37,587 nt of DNA from Bacteroidota bacterium. GTDB taxonomy: Bacteria > Bacteroidota > Bacteroidia > Chitinophagales > Chitinophagaceae. The stretch lies in NCBI GenBank assembly GCA_005884665.1, contig VBAT01000010.1:173088-210674 (forward strand). The letters are read 5' to 3'. Below, one piece after another: positions 1-7,096 of this stretch; position 1 is the first letter of the stretch, and the number at the start of each line of letters is the position of its first letter. The position numbers and the translations under genes were made by a program. The notes beneath the pieces were generated by a model. The model worked only from the letters and a program-made list of their open reading frames with translations. It was not told the origin of the DNA and made no database searches.

Positions 1-102
1 AAAGTTTATTGGGACAATGCCGGTAGCGGTGTGCTGGTACAGGCCAACAAATCACAGTATGTGACATGGGCCAACGATAATTTGAATAAGTGCAGTCAAT
101 AA
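1..102 (+). CDS. C-terminal end of a truncated protein
   Basis: The reading frame is open from the first base and stops with TAA at 100-102, giving 33 residues ending in TWANDNLNKCSQ. The start lies outside the window. It is followed after 26 bp by a DUF1735/F5-8C lipoprotein on the same strand, so it is probably the preceding gene of the same operon. In Bacteroidota such operons often belong to SusC/SusD glycan-uptake loci that carry GH18-type endoglycosidases, but 33 residues are too few to assign a family. I give no function. Confidence 0.6.
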   Translation, partial: KVYWDNAGSGVLVQANKSQYVTWANDNLNKCSQ

Positions 103-128
103 TGATAATTAATTCTAAAGAATAAGCC

Positions 129-1157
129 ATGCTAAAGACTAAATATTGTTTTGCATATATAATGATTGTCTCGGTTCTTCTTTCGTGTAAGAAGAGTGAA
201 ACCTTTGACGTAACAGGTAACAAGCAGGTCAAATTCTTTACCAACAATACAGCTTCCGGGAATGCCCCGGATAATTCTATAAGCTATAGCGTCGTCAACA
301 TTCCTGATGTGGCAGGAAACGGGTTAGTAAACCTTTCGACGAATCTACCTGCTGCGATTAAGTTCCCGGTATTTGCAACCAAACCTGTCAGCCAGGATGT
401 AGTGATCGGGGCGGAACTGGACAATTCTTTCATCTCAAAATACAATTCGGCTCATGGTACCAGTTACGCAGCGTTTCCTGCAGGCATTTTAAACACGGCC
501 GGGTTAACAGCACACATGGTAAGTGGCAATACCAGTTCTGCAGATTCTGTCACCATACAAACGAATTCAGCCCTGGCTAATTCAATGACTGAGAAAGCAT
601 ACATGGCGCCGATCAGGTTGACCACAGTATCCAATGAAGGTGCGGGCGTGATAACCGATAACAGCACTTCGCAGATCGTTTATATTGTTGCCAATGTTGA
701 GCTCAGAAGAATAAAATATCTCGCGACGACTGCAGACGTGATGGGAACTTTAGTAAGTCCCCGCACAGCCTGGACCGCGACTTTCAACCCGGTGCCTACG
801 ACCGTCGGCAGTATTTTAGATGGTTCCACAACCACTTTTTCAAGATGGGCAGCTTCCCCGGGAATTTTGGATGTAAATATGCAGGTTACCAAGAATGTAA
901 CGGGAATACGTTTATATACTACCACCTCAACCACGCTTATTCCAACGCAGGTGGAAGTGTATTTAAGCAATGATGGAATTAACTATGACTTTATAGGCGC
1001 TCCGTTGCGGGCTAATCTCACCTTTGCTACGAATTATAACTATATTTTATTTTATAAGGCGATACCGGCAAAATACATCCGGCTCAAGTTATCGTATTCA
1101 ACATCTACTAATACGCAGAACCTGAGAGTAACGGAGTTTGATGTTTATGCCAATTAA
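129..1157 (+). CDS. Surface lipoprotein with DUF1735 (BT_3987-like) and F5/8C-type domains
   Basis: A 342-residue lipoprotein. A signal peptide ends in a lipobox (VLLSC, Cys20) followed by KKSE, so it should be lipidated and exported. Residues about 45-190 look like a DUF1735 N-terminal beta-sandwich: alternating beta segments, FPVFATKPVSQDV and a D-N-S-F-I-x-K-Y-N-x-x-H-G-T-x-Y element. Residues about 200-342 end in KYIRLKLSYS...LRVTEFDVYAN, typical of a discoidin (F5/8 type C) carbohydrate-binding module. Proteins of this architecture are usually accessory glycan-binding lipoproteins in polysaccharide utilisation loci. It follows a truncated gene by 26 bp, consistent with an operon. The ligand cannot be told from the sequence. 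Confidence 0.8.
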   Translation: MLKTKYCFAYIMIVSVLLSCKKSETFDVTGNKQVKFFTNNTASGNAPDNSISYSVVNIPDVAGNGLVNLSTNLPAAIKFPVFATKPVSQDVVIGAELDNSFISKYNSAHGTSYAAFPAGILNTAGLTAHMVSGNTSSADSVTIQTNSALANSMTEKAYMAPIRLTTVSNEGAGVITDNSTSQIVYIVANVELRRIKYLATTADVMGTLVSPRTAWTATFNPVPTTVGSILDGSTTTFSRWAASPGILDVNMQVTKNVTGIRLYTTTSTTLIPTQVEVYLSNDGINYDFIGAPLRANLTFATNYNYILFYKAIPAKYIRLKLSYSTSTNTQNLRVTEFDVYAN

Positions 1158-1191
1158 AATTATTAATGTATTGTTGACGGATCGGGAGAAC

Positions 1192-1947
1192 ATGAAGAAA
1201 TATGTAGTTATTATATTGATGTTATTCAGTTGCATGGGTTCGATATATTCCCAGAACCCCTCATCGGCTATTGCTTTTGATGAACGGGTGCATGATTTTG
1301 GAACTATTTTGGAAAAGAATGGAAAAGTGACCCATACTTTTACTTTCCGCAATAATGCGAAGACCGCTGTCATTATTAATGATATTTATAGCGCTTGTGG
1401 CTGTGTCGGTAACATCATTTCAAAAGACCCGGTCAAACCTGGCGCCAAAGGAAAAGTGACGATAACCTTTAACCCCGATTACAAATCAGGTTTTTTTTCC
1501 AAGGAGATCGTCGTGTATAGTAATAATGGCCAGGAATATAATCGCATCTGGGTACAGGGAGTGGTAACAGCAGCCGAACACCCGGTCGAAGAAGACTACC
1601 CATATAATTTTGGAAAGGGACTTTATCTCCGGTTGAAAGTTATGGCATTTGGCTATGTCAAACCTGGAGAGACCAAACAAATGCAGCTGCATTACGCAAA
1701 TGCTACAAATAGAGAGATGGAAATGAAGTTTGTTATTGATGGAAACAAGAGCGGGTTGGTATTTACCAGTCCGGGTAAAATAGGCCCGAAGCAGCGTGGT
1801 GTGATCAATTTTTCTTACACAATGCCTGCTACTGCGACAGATGATGTAATGATTCGTGTTTACCCATATGTAAATGGCACCCGGCTCGATGAAACGCTTG
1901 ACGTTCGTGTACTTAATGAAAATAAATTAAAGAAAACGGGTCGCTAA
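1192..1947 (+). CDS. Exported DUF1573 domain protein
   Basis: About 251 residues from the chosen ATG at 1192. The frame is open further upstream (TTG 1138, ATG 1141), but the sequence from 1192 gives a classical signal peptide (MKKYVVIILMLFSC...YSQ), whereas the upstream starts overlap the previous gene. Residues about 25-125 match DUF1573: an immunoglobulin-like strand set with HDFGTI, HTFTFRN, a Cys-Gly-Cys pair after SA, then PGAKGKVTITFNP and the F-x-K-x-I-x-V-Y-S-N element. The C-terminal half looks like a second beta-sandwich (GVINFSYTMPA). DUF1573 proteins are abundant exported proteins of Bacteroidota with no settled biochemical role. It lies 34 bp after the DUF1735 lipoprotein, probably in the same operon. 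Confidence 0.8.
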   Translation: MKKYVVIILMLFSCMGSIYSQNPSSAIAFDERVHDFGTILEKNGKVTHTFTFRNNAKTAVIINDIYSACGCVGNIISKDPVKPGAKGKVTITFNPDYKSGFFSKEIVVYSNNGQEYNRIWVQGVVTAAEHPVEEDYPYNFGKGLYLRLKVMAFGYVKPGETKQMQLHYANATNREMEMKFVIDGNKSGLVFTSPGKIGPKQRGVINFSYTMPATATDDVMIRVYPYVNGTRLDETLDVRVLNENKLKKTGR

Positions 1948-1993
1948 AATAAATTGAAGATTTTAAATAGTCGTTAGCTGGCAAGCTACGCAG

Positions 1994-2045
1994 AAATGGT
2001 TTAACTGGTTTGTTGTCTAACAATGCTAGTGGGCCATTTTTTTTT
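1994..2045 (+). terminator. Candidate intrinsic terminator after the DUF1573 gene
   Basis: The arms aaatgg (1994-1999) and ccattt (2034-2039) enclose a loop that can fold internally (ttgtt/aacaa), and a run of nine T follows at 2037-2045. It is correctly placed to end the + strand operon 129-1947 before the convergent MBL gene. The outer stem is short, so confidence is moderate. Confidence 0.45.
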
Positions 2046-2072
2046 GATGTACCTGGGGTCGATCTCGGATCT

Positions 2073-2858
2073 TCATAATTCTATTTTTTCGCCGTCGGCT
2101 GGAATCAGCACCTCATCTTGTAAACCCACTGCGGTGAGCGACCTTCTCAGGTCATCACGCGTGCTGAGGCAATGATTGATCGTGTCCATATGAACAGCAA
2201 CGATCTTTATACCGGGTAATTTTTCATGTACCTTAATAATATCCTCCGGTGTCATGGTAATTGGATTGCCTGTTAAGAACCTGGCAGAACCGGCATTTAC
2301 GATGACAATTGTTGGCTTAAACTCGTCCAGTGCTTTATCAACGTCTTCACACCAGATTGTATCGCCGGCAATATATATTGTATGGTGGCCGTCATTCAAC
2401 ACAAAACCTGACACCTTGCCCATCTTTTCGCCGATTTCACCCGTACCATGTCTTCCGCCAGTGCGATTGAATATGATGCCGTTCCAATCTGGTAATGCGT
2501 CTATCGCAAAGACATGTCTAAAGCCCTGTTCTTTTATTTTGGACACATCCGCCGGTTGACAAAAAACAGGTTTGTTTTTATTGATCAGGGCCTGGGCTGC
2601 TGTATCCCAATGATCCCTGTGTGTATGAGTGACAATGATAGCATCCGCTTCAATTAACAGCCTGTTTAATTCTTCAGGACCAAAGGGCAGATCTGTCATT
2701 GGTATGCGTCTATTATTGCCGCAATCCTGGACCGGATCCATCTGATCTTTCCCGGAAAGCATTGGATCAACCAGCAATTTCATTGAATTCATTTCAATAT
2801 ATAAGGTCGCATGTCTCAGCAGGCGGATACTGTTATTGGGTTTCATTTTTTTGATCAA
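2073..2858 (-). CDS. MBL-fold metal-dependent hydrolase (UlaG/YtnP-like)
   Basis: A 261-residue metallo-beta-lactamase-fold protein. It begins with IRLLRHATLYIEMNSMKLLVDPML, the usual first strands of UlaG-type hydrolases. The zinc motif HTHRDHWD is at residues 78-85, AGDTIW supplies the later metal-ligand Asp, and a further His lies in VAVHMDTINHC near the C-terminus. No signal peptide is seen, so it is cytoplasmic. The family hydrolyses varied phosphoesters and lactones, and the substrate is not predictable. Its start overlaps the end of the FMN reductase gene by 14-26 bp depending on which Met is used (2858 or 2846), which suggests translational coupling of the two. Confidence 0.8.
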   Translation of the reverse strand: MIKKMKPNNSIRLLRHATLYIEMNSMKLLVDPMLSGKDQMDPVQDCGNNRRIPMTDLPFGPEELNRLLIEADAIIVTHTHRDHWDTAAQALINKNKPVFCQPADVSKIKEQGFRHVFAIDALPDWNGIIFNRTGGRHGTGEIGEKMGKVSGFVLNDGHHTIYIAGDTIWCEDVDKALDEFKPTIVIVNAGSARFLTGNPITMTPEDIIKVHEKLPGIKIVAVHMDTINHCLSTRDDLRRSLTAVGLQDEVLIPADGEKIEL

Positions 2859-3387
2859 TGGATTTTACAAGCGAGTTGATAAGTTTCCTGACCTGCTGCA
2901 GCGTATCGCTGTCAATGATTTTATCATCCTTTACTTTCGTTTTTACAAAAGAGATCAGCAACTGCGAATCAACCGGGATCTCCGATTCAATGACCCTCAA
3001 TGTTTCCAGTAATGAGTAGTGTGCTTTCTGTCCTGATGATGACGCGGTGATCAACGCCACAGGCTTGTGAGAAAATTCCATTGACGAAACCGTCCAATCG
3101 ATTGCGTTCTTGAGAGATCCGGGAACACCCATTGCATATTCAGGGGTGCAGATCAATATCCCGTCCGCTTCCTTCAATAGCTGACGGAATTCCAGAACTG
3201 CTTCGGGAGGAGTTTCGGTATCAAGGTCAGGGTTGAAATGCGGGATACCGGTAAGTCCCAGGAATATTTTGATATCCAGCTGATCCTGGAAAAGATCCCA
3301 GATCGCCTGTACAAGGCTTAGATTGGTTGAAAAATGCCGGGTACTTCCCGGTATCGCGAGTATTTTTTTCTTATTGATACTGGTCAT
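2833..3387 (-). CDS. NAD(P)H-dependent FMN reductase family protein
   Basis: 184 residues with a flavodoxin-like fold. ILAIPGSTRHFSTN near residues 9-22 is the FMN phosphate-binding loop, LLKEADGILICTPEYAMGVPG is the second flavin-contacting region, and LKNAIDW completes the NADPH-dependent FMN reductase signature. Such enzymes reduce FMN, azo dyes, quinones or chromate with NAD(P)H in the cytoplasm. It overlaps the downstream MBL hydrolase gene, so both are probably made from one transcript. What the pair does together is unknown. Confidence 0.85.
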   Translation of the reverse strand: MTSINKKKILAIPGSTRHFSTNLSLVQAIWDLFQDQLDIKIFLGLTGIPHFNPDLDTETPPEAVLEFRQLLKEADGILICTPEYAMGVPGSLKNAIDWTVSSMEFSHKPVALITASSSGQKAHYSLLETLRVIESEIPVDSQLLISFVKTKVKDDKIIDSDTLQQVRKLINSLVKSIDQKNETQ

Positions 3388-3583
3388 ATAATTAAGCTTG
3401 CTTCTCCTGGAAATCCGGTGGCGTTTCAGTTTGAAGATAAATCTCCCGCAATCCCTTTGCGTAGCCCCTGCACTTTGCGACAGTTCTTGTATTGCATCTC
3501 AAAGGAAGAACAAAAAACCCAATGTAGAAACACCAGGTTGTATATCACATTGAAAAATCACTGAATTGAGAAAGCTCGTTAGA

Positions 3584-3664
3584 AATTATGAATTATGAGT
3601 TATGAATTAAGTTTCCCACTCTCACTACTTACCACTCATCATTGACCACTCACCACTCATTATT
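3584..3664. repeat. Low-complexity intergenic repeat (ATTATGA and GAGTGGT units)
   Basis: Within the 272-bp gap 3388-3659. Bases 3584-3608 are short repeats of attatga/gttatga. Bases 3616-3664 are five or so degenerate copies of cactcac/accactca, read as GAGTGGT-like on the other strand. The end of the repeat includes the stop codon of the T9SS gene. Nothing coding is seen in the rest of the gap. Confidence 0.6.
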
Positions 3665-5189
3665 GCTTTATTATATGTATCGTTCTTTTTTCCCGCCCGT
3701 TATTCCACTCGGCGCTTAATGAATACATTCCGCCCGACAGCGACCCGATGTTTAGTTTAAAGAAATTGTCGCCAGGCATGACATCCACATCCAACTGTTT
3801 TACCAGTGCTCCTTTCGAATCAAACAATTTTACCACCGCGGTCGATTCCGCGTTGGTAGCGATCCGGACATTCAGGATATCGGTAACAGGATTCGGCCAT
3901 GCGCGAAATGCTGTTTCAGCTACCAGCGTTACGGATTTGACAAGTGTGTAAGATAAACTCCCATCGCTGCTCACAGCTTTAATGCGGTAATAGTTTACTC
4001 CATTCAGCGGCGCTGCATCAGTGGAATGATACTGGTTCGATGATTGCGGAGAGATATTTGCCAGATCGACCCAATGCTGGCGATCATCACTTCGTTCTAC
4101 TTCATAATGATCAATGTTAGTTGCATCGGCCGTCGTCCAGTCTATTCCCACGGTTTTACCGGCATTCAGCTGGACATTAAAAGAAATAAATCGAACCGGC
4201 AGCAAAATAAGCGTTACCGAATCATCGGCAGCAGTTATTCCGGGTAAGTCTGATAAGGCCATAAAAAAGAGCCCGTTTGAACTGGCATCCCAAAGTTTAT
4301 TGCCGGATATCTCTATTTTGTAAGTGAAATGATCAGGAACAAAACTGAAAACAACAAAGGGATGCCCGAGAGAATCTTTTTTAGCATAGGCAAACAGCGT
4401 ATTCTCGGTTTGACCATTGAAAATATTTCTTGCGGCCAGGAAGGCCTGCTTTGCATTTGAGAGTAAAGTTTCCTGGGAAAGTGAATTATTGCCGAACCTG
4501 GTCCAGTTTAATCCGTTGTCTGTACTCAAATAGAATTTGCCACTGGAACCAGCCAGAAACAAACTATCGTGTGCGGTCACAATATCATCTGAACGTTCTG
4601 ATGGACTGATCTGGTTGAGAAGGAACCGCTCTTGCCAATCGTTTGAATTGTTGGGCAGGAAATCATATAAACCGTTTGCCAGTCCCCCGGCAATTAATGT
4701 ATTACTGGTTGCGGCAATAGAATTAATATTCAGACTTAGATTTGAAAGCCCGCTTTTAAAGGATAGCCAATTGTTCCGGGTAACGGGATTTAATTTAAAC
4801 ACCGCATCTCCCAGTGTCGCAGCATACAGGTTTCCCTGGTATTCGCAGAAGTCAGATATTATGGGCGAAATTCCGGAACTGATGTTTTGCCAGGTTGCAC
4901 CGCCATCAGGACTTTTATAAACACCGCGGCCAAAGGAGGAGGCATACAACTCATCATTATGAACAATAACATTGTCGACGGTTATTAATTGTGGAACCCG
5001 GCTTGTCGAGTCCCAGGTTTGTCCATTGTCGGTGCTGAAATAAACGATTTTTATGCCGCCGGCATAAATAGTATTATTTTTTTTGTACAGGCTGAAGATA
5101 TCCGAAGCAGGCAATTGCTGAACTCTTGTCCATTGAGAAAAGGAAACATTCAAATTCAACAGCAGAACTAGCGTAAAAGTTGATTTCAT
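3660..5189 (-). CDS. Secreted beta-propeller protein with T9SS type A sorting domain
   Basis: 509 residues. A signal peptide (MKSTFTLVLLLNLNVSFSQ) is followed by a propeller-like region with Asp-box motifs: STDNGQTW at 52-59, SPDGGATW at 93-100 and another STDNG-x-x-W near 222-230. Residues about 340-425 resemble a fibronectin-III or Ig-like domain (DWTTADATNIDHYEVERSDD, NYYRIKAVSSDGS). The last 80 residues start at AWPNPVTDILNV and contain KLFDSKGALVKQL and GGMYSLSAEW, the Por-secretion-system C-terminal sorting domain, so the protein should cross the outer membrane by the type IX system and be anchored or released. Asp-box propellers occur in sialidases and in non-enzymatic proteins. No catalytic residues are evident, so function is open. 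Confidence 0.85.
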   Translation of the reverse strand: MKSTFTLVLLLNLNVSFSQWTRVQQLPASDIFSLYKKNNTIYAGGIKIVYFSTDNGQTWDSTSRVPQLITVDNVIVHNDELYASSFGRGVYKSPDGGATWQNISSGISPIISDFCEYQGNLYAATLGDAVFKLNPVTRNNWLSFKSGLSNLSLNINSIAATSNTLIAGGLANGLYDFLPNNSNDWQERFLLNQISPSERSDDIVTAHDSLFLAGSSGKFYLSTDNGLNWTRFGNNSLSQETLLSNAKQAFLAARNIFNGQTENTLFAYAKKDSLGHPFVVFSFVPDHFTYKIEISGNKLWDASSNGLFFMALSDLPGITAADDSVTLILLPVRFISFNVQLNAGKTVGIDWTTADATNIDHYEVERSDDRQHWVDLANISPQSSNQYHSTDAAPLNGVNYYRIKAVSSDGSLSYTLVKSVTLVAETAFRAWPNPVTDILNVRIATNAESTAVVKLFDSKGALVKQLDVDVMPGDNFFKLNIGSLSGGMYSLSAEWNNGREKRTIHIIKQ

Positions 5190-5348
5190 GATTTTGTTTT
5201 TTCGAAAAACCCTAAACCGGTAAAAGAACCCGGTGTAGAGACACCCGGTTTAACCAAAACCATCCACTGTCATGGAGGAAAGAGTTTTTATTTTTTTGTG
5301 ACGATGTTGTCAATATTGTCTTTTTTCGTTCGTCTTTTAGTGTTGGGG

Positions 5349-6176
5349 TCAGTAATAGCTATAAATGCAGCTTAATAAAAAATGCTGGCCGGCCTGTGGC
5401 CCGCTGGTATATACAAAATCGCCGCTTCTCGTCAGCGGAGCGCCGCTTTGGTTGTAGGTATAGGTGTAGTCAAGGTTAAAAGTGATATCACCTGTCCGTA
5501 CTATCCTGCGCGGATTATTTTTTTGCAGCTGAACACCTGGCAGGAGAAACAGGTGATCAAAAAAATCATTGTGCAGGAGGCTAAATGCATCTACGTTGAT
5601 CTTATCGTCATATTGTTCAAACCGGTCGGTGAAAGTTTGATCCAGTTGTCCGAAGACAGGAAAGCGATGATCTGTAAGCTCCTTCAGGTTGCCATCGGCA
5701 TAATAGGTCATCGTCATTACTTTGTCAGTAAAGAACCCGGTATTTATTCTTCTAACCTGTCTTTCGAGCCTGGCCAGCTTTGATCCTTCGTACCTGAATT
5801 GAACGTCTTCAAACACAAACCCAGTGGAATCCGCGTACATGACTATATTGACCTTGCCATCTTCGTCATAAGAATAAATGATCCTGTCTTTATTAACGAG
5901 AATGTTGTTTCTCAGCTCCGCAATAGCGTTTCCTTCGTAAACAACATTATACCTGGTAAGTTCGGAAGCAAAGGATACAAAGATGACTTTGCCATCCTGG
6001 CTGTACTCAAAATGGTAATAAGGAGAAGGCAGGTTGGACAGTACGATGTCTTTTAGGAATACTGTAACCGGGGGATTGACCGGTGGTTGTGATGGATTGA
6101 TCACGGCGCTTTTTTCTTTTTTGCACGAAAACAAAACTACCGTTGCGATCAAAACCAATAAATACCTGTAACGCAT
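5349..6176 (-). CDS. Lipoprotein of unknown function with RHS-like beta repeats
   Basis: 275 residues with a lipobox signal (VVLFSC, Cys18, then KKEK). The mature part has strand-turn motifs such as YSYDEDGKVNIVMY, MTYYADGNLKEL and YTYNQSGAPLTRSGDFVY, similar to the short beta repeats seen in many Bacteroidota lipoproteins and loosely to RHS/YD repeats. There is no recognisable catalytic motif. It lies 159 bp upstream of the T9SS gene in transcription order. The gap holds a hairpin (aacccggtgt/acacccggtt at 5228-5251, one mismatch), so the two genes may be separate units. I do not recognise a named family. Confidence 0.7.
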   Translation of the reverse strand: MRYRYLLVLIATVVLFSCKKEKSAVINPSQPPVNPPVTVFLKDIVLSNLPSPYYHFEYSQDGKVIFVSFASELTRYNVVYEGNAIAELRNNILVNKDRIIYSYDEDGKVNIVMYADSTGFVFEDVQFRYEGSKLARLERQVRRINTGFFTDKVMTMTYYADGNLKELTDHRFPVFGQLDQTFTDRFEQYDDKINVDAFSLLHNDFFDHLFLLPGVQLQKNNPRRIVRTGDITFNLDYTYTYNQSGAPLTRSGDFVYTSGPQAGQHFLLSCIYSYY

Positions 6177-6312
6177 AATTTTTATCTTTTAGAATATTGA
6201 AAGATGATGCAAAGCTTAGGTTGAAAATTTTGTTTTTTACTTTACCGTTTCCCGATCGGCGTGAACAATCTTATTATTGGCAGTACAATTTTTAACGACT
6301 TTAATCGCAACT

Positions 6313-6324
6313 CGCCCGCGGGCG
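6313..6324. repeat. GC-rich palindrome
   Basis: The sequence cgcccgcgggcg is a perfect 12-bp palindrome in an otherwise AT-rich gap just after the DUF4242 gene. It resembles, in composition and placement, the palindromes at 11903-11924 and 34085-34107, and may be a REP-like intergenic element. Confidence 0.4.
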
Positions 6325-6341
6325 GGTTGCCAGTGTTACTG

Positions 6342-6971
6342 TTAATATTGACCCTGTTTGACCTTAAACACTTTAGCTGGCAGCAAACCATGTGCTTCCT
6401 TATGAGTGTTGATAAGAGCGGTTGAATCTTTGGCTTCGGCAAGGCACATTACTATGCCATCTCTTTCATTTACCCAATAGTTGATGAGATTAACGCCATA
6501 TTTGCTTTGGACGGCAAGATCTTTTTGATGCGCGCCGGCTACATCTTTGGCAGTTACATGTCCTGCACCGAGGTAATGAATATCCATGAACAGGTTTCTA
6601 TTACCTTTCGACGCAGCTTCCATACCTCCTGTCACGGGGAAAATCCTTTCAGGCAATAATCCATGCGCTTCCATATGTGTTTTACGAATAGATAATGAGT
6701 CCGGAGCTAACGCGAGACAAAAGATCAACCCTTCTTTTTTGTCGATCCAGTATTGCTGGATATCTACGTTGTATTTTCTCTGGACTGCGAGATCTTTTGC
6801 ATGTGCTTCTGCAACAGCTTTATAATCTATTTTACCGGGTTTTAACTGGTGAACATCAATAAAGAGATGAGTTGTCTTTGGTGTTGACTCAAGAACACTT
6901 GTTTGTGCGGAAACATGAATTGTACCAATACTGAAAACGAAAAGTGATAAAATTTTAAGAAAATCTTTCAT
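6342..6971 (-). CDS. Exported tandem DUF4242 (SCO4226-like, nickel-binding family) protein
   Basis: 209 residues: a signal peptide (MKDFLKILSLFVFSIGTIHVSAQ) and two DUF4242 copies at about 34-113 and 125-205. Each copy has a D-[VI]-H motif after its first strand, an AHxKDLAVQxKYxV helix, a YW...G-[LI]-[IV]-x-CL strand pair and a TH-x-EAHGLLP signature. The domain family includes Streptomyces SCO4226, described as a nickel-binding dimeric alpha/beta-barrel protein, and the two copies here could form that dimer within one chain. Metal binding here is inferred from family only. It is divergent from the LAL regulator gene at 7097, with a 125-bp shared upstream region. A second DUF4242 gene lies beyond that regulator. 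Confidence 0.8.
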   Translation of the reverse strand: MKDFLKILSLFVFSIGTIHVSAQTSVLESTPKTTHLFIDVHQLKPGKIDYKAVAEAHAKDLAVQRKYNVDIQQYWIDKKEGLIFCLALAPDSLSIRKTHMEAHGLLPERIFPVTGGMEAASKGNRNLFMDIHYLGAGHVTAKDVAGAHQKDLAVQSKYGVNLINYWVNERDGIVMCLAEAKDSTALINTHKEAHGLLPAKVFKVKQGQY

Positions 6972-7096
6972 GGTAAACGATTTTAATTTTGATTAATAAA
7001 ATAATAATACAAAGCACGTCTTAGTTATGGTGTAAGCGGTAAGATGTTTTCCCTATTTTAAAATAATTTGCTACCCATTTTATAAAACCTTAGCAT

